From Leeuwenhoekiella palythoae (GTDB lineage Bacteria; Bacteroidota; Bacteroidia; Flavobacteriales; Flavobacteriaceae), in contig NZ_FQXT01000006.1 of assembly GCF_900130045.1 (NCBI RefSeq), forward strand, positions 3,488-67,487: DNA of 64,000 nt, in the 5' to 3' direction. Of the stretch, positions 53,702 through 60,617 are shown piece after piece. Below the pieces are notes generated by a model that was not told the DNA's origin, did not search any database, and was given only the letters and a program-made list of their open reading frames with translations. The position numbers and the translations under genes were made by a program. Position 1 is the first letter of the stretch; each line of letters opens with the position of its first letter.

Positions 53702-55369
53702 TTAATTTGAAGTTGAAAGTTTGCCGCCGTCTAGCCACAAAGTGCGTTCACAGCAGTTGCGCCAAGCTTCGTCTTTACTGGCAACGATGATTGCCCAGGA
53801 GTTAGACTTGTCAAATAAAAAGTTTACGATGCGCTCTTTTTCTTCCGCAGAAAATTTAGTCAGCGGTTCTTTTAAGATCAAAACTTTAGGCTTTCGCACA
53901 ATACTGCGCGCCATCACAATCTTATCAGCAATGGTTTTTGAAAGTCGCTGCCCTTCTGGTTTTATTAGCGTATCTAAACCTTTTGGTTGATCTTTTACAA
54001 AATCAGACAGCCCCATTTTTTCAATTGCCCAGTCTATATTTTCCTGCGGAACCGTTTTGTCACCAAACGTAATGTTGTCTAAAATGGTGCCTTCAAACGG
54101 AGTTTCCTCAGGAAAGGATTGCCCTAACAAGGCTCTGTAATGATTGAGCTGAATCCCTTTAACCGATTTGTTATTGATAAAAAATTCACCTGAAGTAGGT
54201 TCTAGAATTCCGGCGATGATCTTCAGTAAGGTTGATTTTCCGGCGCCGTTGGGGCCGTTAATCAGTACGTGTTCGCCGGGATTAATTTCAAGCGAAACCT
54301 TGTCAAGAATGATAACTTCATCAGCTTTATCTACATAGCTTACGTTGCGTAATTCCAGATTAAGATTGTCTGCATTGTCAAAAGGTTTTGATAACTCTTG
54401 ATCTTCAAGTTTTTTGTCAACTACCTGACCAACTTTTTCTAAAGCCGTAAGCAGATCGTAAAAATTCTCAAGTCCTAAAATGAGTTTTTCAACCGAATTG
54501 ATGATCAATACAATTATAATCTCAGCAGCCACAAATTGACCAATATTCATAGTTTGATTCAGTACGAGAAAACCACCAATTAATAATAGACCGGCGGTCA
54601 CTAGTACTTTAAAAGCGATCATTTGTATAAACTGAATGCGCAAGATTTTAAAGTGACTCTCACGCGCATCTACATAATCACTCACCAAAGCATCATTTTT
54701 GTCGAGCGCAAGACTAGATCTGCCGGAAAGCTTAAAGCTCACCAGTGCTCTCGCGATCTCTTGGATCCAATGTGCGATTTTATATTTGTATTTTGATTCG
54801 GTAAGACTGGTTTGTAACCCGGTGTTTCCGGTGAATTTAAATACTAAATAAATCAAGAGAATCAGAAGGATTCCGTAGAAAATAAAAAACGGATGGTAAA
54901 ACGAAAGCAATACCAATCCGAAAACAATTTGAACCAAAGCAGCCGGAAAATCCAGCACCAGTTTATACAAACTCTTCTGTATTGTGAGAATATCAAAAAA
55001 ACGGTTTGCTAATTCCGGCGGATAATAATCTTTAAGTTCGCTCATCTTTATCTTCGGAAAGCGATAAGTAAATTCAAAAGACGCACGCGTAAAGATCTTT
55101 TGCTGCACATTCTCCAGAATACGTATTTGCATCAGTTGCAACGCACCTACAAAGGCAACTCCCAAAGTCACTAATACAACGAGAATAATCCAGGAAGTAG
55201 TGATCTGCGCACCTTGAATAAGATTTACGATCGCCTGAATCCCTAAAGGAAGCGATAAACTTACGAGACCGGCAAAAATGGCATAATAGAGAATTTGTAA
55301 GAAATCTTTCTTCTCTAATTTAAGTAGCCTTACAAAACGTTGCCAGGGCGTTAATGTCTTAGAATCCAT
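53702..55369 (-). CDS. ABC transporter half-molecule with atypical ATPase
   Basis: 555 residues: about five to six membrane helices (residues 20-300) and a nucleotide-binding domain. Walker A is intact (GPNGAGKSTLL, about residue 375) and the Q-loop is present (ALLGQSFPEETPFEGT). The rest is unusual: the signature region reads EGQRLSKTIADKI, Walker B is VLILKEPL with Lys where the metal-coordinating Asp belongs (about residue 498), and the switch histidine position reads VASKDEAW (about 530). The exporter may work as a homodimer with weak hydrolysis. It is encoded between tetR and hlyD. Confidence 0.92.
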   Translation of the reverse strand: MDSKTLTPWQRFVRLLKLEKKDFLQILYYAIFAGLVSLSLPLGIQAIVNLIQGAQITTSWIILVVLVTLGVAFVGALQLMQIRILENVQQKIFTRASFEFTYRFPKIKMSELKDYYPPELANRFFDILTIQKSLYKLVLDFPAALVQIVFGLVLLSFYHPFFIFYGILLILLIYLVFKFTGNTGLQTSLTESKYKYKIAHWIQEIARALVSFKLSGRSSLALDKNDALVSDYVDARESHFKILRIQFIQMIAFKVLVTAGLLLIGGFLVLNQTMNIGQFVAAEIIIVLIINSVEKLILGLENFYDLLTALEKVGQVVDKKLEDQELSKPFDNADNLNLELRNVSYVDKADEVIILDKVSLEINPGEHVLINGPNGAGKSTLLKIIAGILEPTSGEFFINNKSVKGIQLNHYRALLGQSFPEETPFEGTILDNITFGDKTVPQENIDWAIEKMGLSDFVKDQPKGLDTLIKPEGQRLSKTIADKIVMARSIVRKPKVLILKEPLTKFSAEEKERIVNFLFDKSNSWAIIVASKDEAWRNCCERTLWLDGGKLSTSN

Positions 55370-55376
55370 ATAGTGT

Positions 55377-56051
55377 TTAGGAGTTTAAAAGGTTTGAAGT
55401 AAGGTGGATAAAGTATTGTGACGGTGAGGTCTTCTTTCCACAATCTGTTAAAGAGGTAAAATGATCCTTTAGAAAATGCTGATGTAATGAGCCCGCTAAA
55501 ATGGTACTTGCCAGACTTGCGGGGTAAGGATAGCCTTCATTTACATCGGCGATCATTTCTTTCAACCGGGTTGAAAGTCGTTTGTAAATAACAAAATAAC
55601 CTTCTTTATTTTCATCATCAACCTCTTTAGTAAGGTAAGATTTTGAATATTCATTGATAACGATCTTGTTAAGCGCTACCTCATTAATATGATTAAATGA
55701 ATGATCTTCTTCAACCTCACGCGTAAGAATCTCGATGGCTTGTTCTAGCTTTTCTTTAGGATCATGAATGTTTGCAGTAGCAAAAGCGAGTTGGTATTCT
55801 TTCCATCCCCAATACCAATTCGTTAAATAAATCAAGAATTTATGCTTGTTCTCAAAATACCTGTAGATCGAACTTTCGTTAGATTCAATACAATCGCCTA
55901 ATTTTTTGAATGTAAAATTATCAAAGCCTAATTCGTTGATTAATAAAATACCGTGCTTAACAATACGTCTTCCTAATAGCGAAGATTCGGGGTCTTTTAA
56001 ATAGACATTGTCGTTGATAATGATCTTCAAATTGCGAAGTAACTCATCCAT
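55377..56051 (-). CDS. TetR/AcrR family transcriptional regulator
   Basis: 224 residues with an N-terminal helix-turn-helix of TetR type (GILLINELGFDNFTFKKLGDCIESNESSIYRYFENKHKFL) and an all-helical C-terminal ligand/dimer domain. It is first in the operon with the ABC, HlyD and TolC genes (7-nt gap to the ABC gene) and likely represses it. Two palindromes lie directly upstream (56074-56094 and 56121-56134), fitting autoregulation; the inducing ligand is unknown. Confidence 0.9.
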   Translation of the reverse strand: MDELLRNLKIIINDNVYLKDPESSLLGRRIVKHGILLINELGFDNFTFKKLGDCIESNESSIYRYFENKHKFLIYLTNWYWGWKEYQLAFATANIHDPKEKLEQAIEILTREVEEDHSFNHINEVALNKIVINEYSKSYLTKEVDDENKEGYFVIYKRLSTRLKEMIADVNEGYPYPASLASTILAGSLHQHFLKDHFTSLTDCGKKTSPSQYFIHLTSNLLNS

Positions 56052-56073
56052 AAAAACAAATTTTGATCGCTAA

Positions 56074-56094
56074 ATTAATAGTAATACTATTAAT
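56074..56094. promoter_or_regulatory. Probable TetR operator 1
   Basis: Perfect palindrome with arms ATTAATAGTA and TACTATTAAT around a single central A, 23 bp upstream of the tetR start codon. Size and symmetry are typical of TetR-family operators. Confidence 0.65.
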
Positions 56095-56120
56095 TCTGAA
56101 AATTTTACAATTATTTTAGT

Positions 56121-56134
56121 CTATAACGTTATAG
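56121..56134. promoter_or_regulatory. Possible second operator upstream of tetR
   Basis: CTATAACGTTATAG is a perfect 14-bp palindrome, 26 bp beyond operator 1. Its core differs from operator 1, so the same protein need not bind both. Confidence 0.4.
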
Positions 56135-56281
56135 TGGTTGGAAATAGGCTTTTGATTTAGAGTTATTTATGGATGAAAGGCTAAGAGTATTGATGACTTC
56201 AGAGGAACAATTCGATTAAAAAAATAGTCTTTTAGGAGTTCACCTTTTGATTTCTTCAAGGAATACCGTGTACGCTTTATG

Positions 56282-56289
56282 TATCTTTG
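56282..56289 (+). promoter_or_regulatory. -7 promoter box of the DEAD-box helicase gene
   Basis: TATCTTTG matches TAnnTTTG exactly, 18 nt before the start codon at 56308. No TTG at -33. Confidence 0.55.
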
Positions 56290-56307
56290 CGCAATCAAAA
56301 TTGAAAA

Positions 56308-57426
56308 ATGGCACAGAATTTTAAATCCTTAGGACTGAATAAAAACCTGATCAAAGGCTTGAATGAGCTTGGCATTGTAAAGCCAACTCAAATTCAGGAA
56401 GAAGCTATTCCGTTGCTTTTAGAAGGAAATGCGCATTTAGTTGGGCAGGCTCAAACCGGTACCGGAAAAACTGCAGCTTATGGATTGCCAATTCTGGAGC
56501 GTATAAATGCGAATCAAAAGAGTATACAGGCGCTGATTCTGTGTCCAACGCGTGAATTGAGTCAGCAGGTAGCAAAGCAGCTTTTTAAATTCACAAAATA
56601 TACCGAGAAGATTTTTACCGAAGCCGTTTACGGTGGGGAGAAGATAGATATTCAGATCAAAAATTTGAGCAGGCCTACACATATCGTTGTGGCTACTCCG
56701 GGACGTTTGATCGATTTGCTTAACCGAAAGGCAATTGACCTATCTCAGGTGCATACCGTGGTGCTTGACGAAGCAGATGAGATGCTGAGTATGGGCTTCA
56801 AGCAGCAGCTTGACGAAATTTTAAGCGCGTTGAGAAATGTTGAAAATAAATGGTTATTTTCAGCGACTATGCCGCACGGAATCAAACAGATCGTTAATCA
56901 GCATATGGCTGAAGATGCGTACCGTATTCAGATAAGTCGCGATGTGGTGAATAAAAATATCGAGCATAAATTTTTGCAGTGTGAAGAGGTTGATAAACTA
57001 CCTATTCTTTTGGACTTCCTGAGAAGTAAAAAAGGAGAACGCGGAATTATTTTCTGTAAAACCAAAGCGGCCACAGCAAAACTGGCCAAGCAATTGATTG
57101 CCAAAAATGTTGCTGCCGAAGCTCTTCAAGGAGATATGCTACAAAAAGAACGCGATAAAGTGATGCGTGCTTTTAAAAACGAAAGTTTGCGCCTACTTGT
57201 TGCAACAGATATTGCTGCCCGTGGGATTGATGTTCAGGATCTCACTTTTGTGATTCATTATCAAATGCCTGATCAAGAAGAATATTATACCCATAGAAGC
57301 GGCCGAACTGCAAGAGCCGGTAAAGAAGGCTTATCGCTGGCTTTAGTGACTTCTAAAGAGTTGCGCACTCTTCGTAATTATGAAAAATCTTTAGGAATTG
57401 GCTTTAGTGAGGTAAAAGCACGCTAG
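56308..57426 (+). CDS. DEAD-box RNA helicase
   Basis: 372 residues, essentially the two-RecA-domain core with no long basic C-terminal tail. Q motif IVKPTQIQEEAIP, Walker A AQTGTGKT, PTRELSQQ, VATPGRLIDLL, VLDEADEML, SATMP, then IIFCKTKAATAKLAKQL, LVATDIAARGIDV and HRSGRTARAG are all present. It unwinds RNA in ribosome assembly, mRNA turnover or cold adaptation; which one is not shown. Its end overlaps the convergent thioredoxin gene by 4 nt. Confidence 0.95.
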   Translation: MAQNFKSLGLNKNLIKGLNELGIVKPTQIQEEAIPLLLEGNAHLVGQAQTGTGKTAAYGLPILERINANQKSIQALILCPTRELSQQVAKQLFKFTKYTEKIFTEAVYGGEKIDIQIKNLSRPTHIVVATPGRLIDLLNRKAIDLSQVHTVVLDEADEMLSMGFKQQLDEILSALRNVENKWLFSATMPHGIKQIVNQHMAEDAYRIQISRDVVNKNIEHKFLQCEEVDKLPILLDFLRSKKGERGIIFCKTKAATAKLAKQLIAKNVAAEALQGDMLQKERDKVMRAFKNESLRLLVATDIAARGIDVQDLTFVIHYQMPDQEEYYTHRSGRTARAGKEGLSLALVTSKELRTLRNYEKSLGIGFSEVKAR

Positions 57427-57719
57427 TAGCTTTCAATAACCTTTTTGATATCGGCACGCGTTAAAACACCGCTTTGTCGCCAAACCTGCTCACCATTTTT
57501 AAAAAGCATTAGGGTAGGAACGCCGCGCACCTGAAATTTCTGAGCTAAGGTTTGATTTTTGTCGACATCAACTTTTACGATCTTGACCTTTTCGCCCAGA
57601 TCTTTTTTTACGTCTTCAAGTATAGGTGCTAACGTTTGGCACGGTCCACACCATGTCGCAAAAAAATCTATCAGTACCGGAGTTTCTGAATCTGTAAGAT
57701 TACCAAAGCTTGTTTTCAT
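57423..57719 (-). CDS. trxA: Thioredoxin
   Basis: 98 residues with the WCGPC active site (FATWCGPCQTLAPIL), the buried KVDVDKNQ aspartate region and the cis-proline RGVPTLMLFKNGE. It reduces protein disulfides in the cytosol. It is slightly shorter than E. coli TrxA. A perfect -7 box ends 4 nt before the ATG, predicting a leaderless mRNA. Several thioredoxins are usual per genome, so trxA is a family label here. Confidence 0.92.
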   Translation of the reverse strand: MKTSFGNLTDSETPVLIDFFATWCGPCQTLAPILEDVKKDLGEKVKIVKVDVDKNQTLAQKFQVRGVPTLMLFKNGEQVWRQSGVLTRADIKKVIESY

Positions 57720-57723
57720 ACTG

Positions 57724-57731
57724 CAAAACTA
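57724..57731 (-). promoter_or_regulatory. -7 box placed for a leaderless thioredoxin transcript
   Basis: Minus-strand TAGTTTTG matches TAnnTTTG exactly and ends 4 nt before the ATG, the same spacing as at 45234-45241. Confidence 0.55.
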
Positions 57732-57889
57732 GGAGTATTCCACTTAAATGTAAAAAGCTTTAACGACATCTTAATACAATGCTAAGAAGCGCTTATATGG
57801 GCGTTAAATGCCGTTAATCCTTTAGTGCGCCTTTTGGGCGCTAAGTAACTTTAACCAAGAATACTTGAACCGCAAAAAATACTAATGTT

Positions 57890-58537
57890 ATGGAAACCAG
57901 TAAAGAAAATGTTTTAGTGGCAGGCGCAAACGGAACGACCGGAAAATTGATCGTAAGCTATCTCGATCAGTCGCAATATTATAACCCGGTGGCTATGGTG
58001 CGCAAACAAGAACAGCAAAAACAATTTAAAATACAAGGAATAGACACCGTTTTAGGGGATTTAGAAAAGGATTTATCTAAAGCGGTAAAAGGTATTGATA
58101 AGGTAATTTTTACTGCGGGTTCCGGCGGAGACACTGGTCCTGAAAAAACAATTGATGTAGATCAGGAGGGTGCCAAGCGACTTATAGATGCGAGCAAAGA
58201 TGTTGAGGTTAAAAAGTTTATCATGCTAAGTTCAATTAACGCTGATAATCCTGAAAGTAGCGAGTCGCTGAAACACTATCTGGAGGCTAAACGTAAAGCA
58301 GATAATTATTTAAAGAATAGCGGACTTAACTATACGATTGTGCGTCCCGGAACTTTAAAAAATGAAGAAGGCACGCGTAAAATTGAAGCGGCACTTGATG
58401 TAGAGCACGGCGAGGTTACCCGAGACGATGTTGCTTATACGTTGGTTCACGTGTTAAATGATGATGTGGCGCAAAATGCCGTTTTTGAAATGGTCGAGGG
58501 CGAGCAAAGAATAGAGGATGCTATTAAAGAATTTTAA
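57890..58537 (+). CDS. NAD(P)-binding SDR-type protein (YhfK-like)
   Basis: 215 residues of the atypical short-chain dehydrogenase group: N-terminal VLVAGANGTTGKLIVSYL glycine motif, VLGDLEKDL, VIFTAGSGGDTGPEKTIDVDQEGAKRLIDA-type core and YTIVRPGTLKNEEG. The classical YxxxK is replaced by HYLEAKRKAD, in which the lysine is retained. Substrate is unknown; family members often bind NADP and act on quinones or serve as redox sensors. It is 11 nt from the cupin gene, probably an operon. Confidence 0.88.
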   Translation: METSKENVLVAGANGTTGKLIVSYLDQSQYYNPVAMVRKQEQQKQFKIQGIDTVLGDLEKDLSKAVKGIDKVIFTAGSGGDTGPEKTIDVDQEGAKRLIDASKDVEVKKFIMLSSINADNPESSESLKHYLEAKRKADNYLKNSGLNYTIVRPGTLKNEEGTRKIEAALDVEHGEVTRDDVAYTLVHVLNDDVAQNAVFEMVEGEQRIEDAIKEF

Positions 58538-58548
58538 ACATTTTCCAT

Positions 58549-59034
58549 ATGAATCGATATACTTCAATCTGTTTTGTGGTCTTCACGCTCACTTTATTTT
58601 CTTGTGTAGAAAGCATTCCTAAAAATCTTGAAGTCGAAAGTCAATCGAAGGAACAAATTTTTGATAAGGGTACCCGCACCTCAAAGGAAAAGTTTGTGGG
58701 AGATGTTTATATGAATTTGTTAGTTCCTGAAGATTCGATATACACTACAAAATCGGGTAGCGTAACTTTTGAAGCGGGCTCACGTACCAACTGGCATTAT
58801 CACCCTAGCGGACAAATTTTAATGGTTACAGAAGGAACAGGGTATCACCAGATTGAAGGCCAAGCCAAAGAAACGATAGTTAAAGGGGATGTGATCAAAG
58901 TGCCAAAAAATGTAAAGCATTGGCACGGCGCTTCAGCCGATGAAGCTATGACCCACATTTTTGTGATTCCAAATACAGAGATGGGAGCTTCCGTATGGTT
59001 TGAACCTGTAAGCGACGCAGAATTCACAGAGTAG
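58549..59034 (+). CDS. Cupin domain lipoprotein
   Basis: 161 residues. A lipobox (LTLFSC) follows a hydrophobic segment, so it is probably membrane-anchored on the periplasmic side. The cupin motif reads GSRTNWHYHPSGQILMVTEGTG, in which the usual metal-binding Glu is Gln, then VIKVPKNVKHWHGASADEAMTHIF with the second-motif histidine. The HxH and final His could still hold a metal. The catalytic role is unknown. It is paired with the SDR-type gene upstream. Confidence 0.88.
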   Translation: MNRYTSICFVVFTLTLFSCVESIPKNLEVESQSKEQIFDKGTRTSKEKFVGDVYMNLLVPEDSIYTTKSGSVTFEAGSRTNWHYHPSGQILMVTEGTGYHQIEGQAKETIVKGDVIKVPKNVKHWHGASADEAMTHIFVIPNTEMGASVWFEPVSDAEFTE

Positions 59035-59087
59035 ATTACTATTTGAAGTATGAAATCAGGTTAGTTGATTTATCAGTAGAAAACCAA

Positions 59088-59121
59088 AAAACCCTGTGAA
59101 GTGTTAATTTCACAGGGTTTT
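59088..59121. terminator. Bidirectional terminator between cupin gene and tRNA operon
   Basis: Perfect 13-bp stem (AAAACCCTGTGAA / TTCACAGGGTTTT) with a T-tract on the plus strand and a T-run on the minus strand; it ends the tRNA operon and probably also the cupin transcript. Confidence 0.88.
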
Positions 59122-59135
59122 TTAAATTCTAGTTG

Positions 59136-59218
59136 TACCCGGGATGGGACTTGAACCCACACGTACGAAGTACACACGGCCCTCAACCGTGCCTGTCTAC
59201 CAATTTCAGCACCCGGGT
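59136..59218 (-). tRNA. tRNA-Leu (GAG)
   Basis: A class II tRNA of 83 nt with acceptor stem ACCCGGG/CCCGGGT, D-arm with TTGGTAGACAGGC, anticodon stem CACGG/CCGTG around the loop TTGAGGG (anticodon GAG), a long variable arm (TGTACTTCGTACG), T-arm with GGTTCAAGTCC, and discriminator A. CCA is not encoded. It is third in a Lys-Lys-Leu minus-strand operon. Confidence 0.95.
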
Positions 59219-59246
59219 CTGTTTAATTCAAAATTACTATAAAATA

Positions 59247-59395
59247 AAACCAGACGGCAAAATCTGGTTTAAATTCTTGTGACTTGGCTGGGGCTCGAAC
59301 CCAGGACCCTCTCCTTAAAAGGGAGATGCTCTACCAACTGAGCTACCAAGTCGATGGTGTACTAAAAAACAAAACCAGACGTTAAAATCTGGTTT
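59247..59395 (-). repeat. Tandem tRNA-Lys-plus-hairpin duplication
   Basis: Each tRNA-Lys is followed by a hairpin with identical arms AAACCAGA/TCTGGTTT (59247-59270 and 59372-59395) and a T-rich tail. The unit repeats with a period of 126 nt (59280 against 59406), pointing to a tandem duplication of tRNA and downstream hairpin. The spacer sequences otherwise differ. Confidence 0.7.
59280..59352 (-). tRNA. tRNA-Lys (TTT), copy 2
   Basis: 73 nt; acceptor GACTTGG/CCAAGTC, anticodon stem TCTCC/GGAGA around CTTTTAA (anticodon TTT), T-arm GGGTTCGAGCCCC, discriminator A; CCA not encoded. Identical to copy 1 and followed on its strand by a terminator-like hairpin (59247-59270). Confidence 0.97.
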
Positions 59396-59405
59396 ATGTG
59401 GTTTG

Positions 59406-59478
59406 TGACTTGGCTGGGGCTCGAACCCAGGACCCTCTCCTTAAAAGGGAGATGCTCTACCAACTGAGCTACCAAGTC
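59406..59478 (-). tRNA. tRNA-Lys (TTT), copy 1
   Basis: 73 nt, identical in sequence to the copy at 59280-59352. It is first in the operon, just below a complete TTG-N21-TATATTTG promoter. CCA is not encoded. A hairpin AAACCAGA/TCTGGTTT (59372-59395) with a T-rich tail follows it. Confidence 0.97.
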
Positions 59479-59496
59479 TTTCCTTAAATGCGGCTG

Positions 59497-59528
59497 CAAA
59501 TATACATCCATTTTTTTAATCTACACAA
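59497..59528 (-). promoter_or_regulatory. Promoter of the tRNA Lys-Lys-Leu operon
   Basis: Minus-strand TTG (59528-59526), 21 nt, then TATATTTG (59504-59497): both elements of the Bacteroidota primary-sigma promoter match exactly. The start is predicted near 59490, about 12 nt before the first tRNA. Confidence 0.8.
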
Positions 59529-59540
59529 GCCTTTTTGTGA

Positions 59541-59548
59541 TAAATTTG
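59541..59548 (+). promoter_or_regulatory. -7 promoter box of aroK
   Basis: TAAATTTG matches TAnnTTTG exactly; it overlaps the upstream area of the divergent tRNA promoter and predicts an about 47-nt leader. Confidence 0.45.
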
Positions 59549-59600
59549 AATAAAATTAAAGAAGCAGGTATAGGCTTCTGAAAATCAGTAATGTTTTAAA

Positions 59601-60119
59601 ATGAAAATCTATTTAATAGGCTATATGGGTTCAGGAAAGTCTACCTTAGGGAAGATCTTGGCCCAAGAGCAGGAGATGAATTTTATCGACTTTGATCATT
59701 TTCTTGAAGAAAAAGAAGGAAAATCTATTGCAAAAATTTTTGAGGAGCGCGGTGAAATTTATTTTAGAAAAAAAGAGTCAGAATATTTAAATGAATTGCT
59801 TCAGGGGTATGATAACACAATTATAAGCCTGGGAGGCGGTACACCTTGTTACGGAGACGCAATGGAGCGCATTAAAGCGGCCGAAGGAACTTCGGTTTAT
59901 ATAAATGTAGGCGTTGCGGAATTAACACAGCGTTTGTGGTCTCAACGCGATCATCGTCCTGTTTTAAAACATCAAGATACTCCAGAAAAATTAGAAGAAT
60001 TTATACGGAAACACTTATTTGAGCGCAGTTATTACTACAATCAAGCAGCTGTCAAATTGATGGTTAAAGGAGAGCCTGTAGGCGAACTCGTCGCGCAATT
60101 GCAACAAAAACTATTCTAA
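59601..60119 (+). CDS. aroK: Shikimate kinase
   Basis: 172 residues, the usual length. It phosphorylates shikimate at O3 with ATP in the chorismate pathway. Motifs: Walker A GYMGSGKSTLGK, shikimate-binding FIDFDHFLEEKEGKSIAKIF and FRKKESEYL, IISLGGGTPCY, and the lid RDHRPVL. The last 9 nt overlap the convergent phosphoribosyltransferase gene. aroK and aroL cannot be told apart in a genome with one copy; aroK is used. Confidence 0.96.
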   Translation: MKIYLIGYMGSGKSTLGKILAQEQEMNFIDFDHFLEEKEGKSIAKIFEERGEIYFRKKESEYLNELLQGYDNTIISLGGGTPCYGDAMERIKAAEGTSVYINVGVAELTQRLWSQRDHRPVLKHQDTPEKLEEFIRKHLFERSYYYNQAAVKLMVKGEPVGELVAQLQQKLF

Positions 60120-60617
60120 GATCGCAGAGTCTTTGCCGGGCTTGAAGCGCACTTTAACGCGTTCATTAAGTGAAGTGCTCAAGGAGATACCTTTAAAATC
60201 TGCCTTAACCGGATATTTTTTATGATTACGATTGACTAAAACAGCGGTCTTAAATTGTTTTAGAGGTACATCTAGAAAGTGCTTTACACCGTAAATCAGC
60301 GTCGTTCCGGAATTCAAGACATCATCTATAAGCACAAGAGATTTATCTTTGTATTCTGATGCATTAAGAGAGGTTTCAACTGTGCCTTGAGGAGCAGTTT
60401 TATTCATTGTAACTTTGCACAAGGTACATTGAAGCGCTGAAACTTCCTCGAGAATTGCTTTTAAACGCTCGGCAATAACATAACCGTTAAGTGCGATTCC
60501 GGCAAGAATAATTTCTTTTTCGTCTACGTTGCTTTCGTAGATCTGATAAGCAATTCGGCGAATTTTATTCTTAATGTCTTCGTGATCTAAAATGGTTTGC
60601 ACCTCGATTTTCATCAT
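60111..60617 (-). CDS. Type I phosphoribosyltransferase (PyrR-like)
   Basis: 168 residues of the PRTase fold. The PRPP-binding signature is VLIDDVLNSGTTLIYG; the N-terminal IKNKIRRIAYQIYESN and ILAGIALNGYVIAERL resemble PyrR/uracil-PRTase proteins, and TAVLVNRNHKKYPVKADFKG is the PyrR-type C-terminal segment. It could act on a pyrimidine base or as a pyr regulator, but no pyr genes are near. Start overlaps the end of the upstream methyltransferase gene by 4 nt (ATGA). Confidence 0.85.
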   Translation of the reverse strand: MMKIEVQTILDHEDIKNKIRRIAYQIYESNVDEKEIILAGIALNGYVIAERLKAILEEVSALQCTLCKVTMNKTAPQGTVETSLNASEYKDKSLVLIDDVLNSGTTLIYGVKHFLDVPLKQFKTAVLVNRNHKKYPVKADFKGISLSTSLNERVKVRFKPGKDSAILE

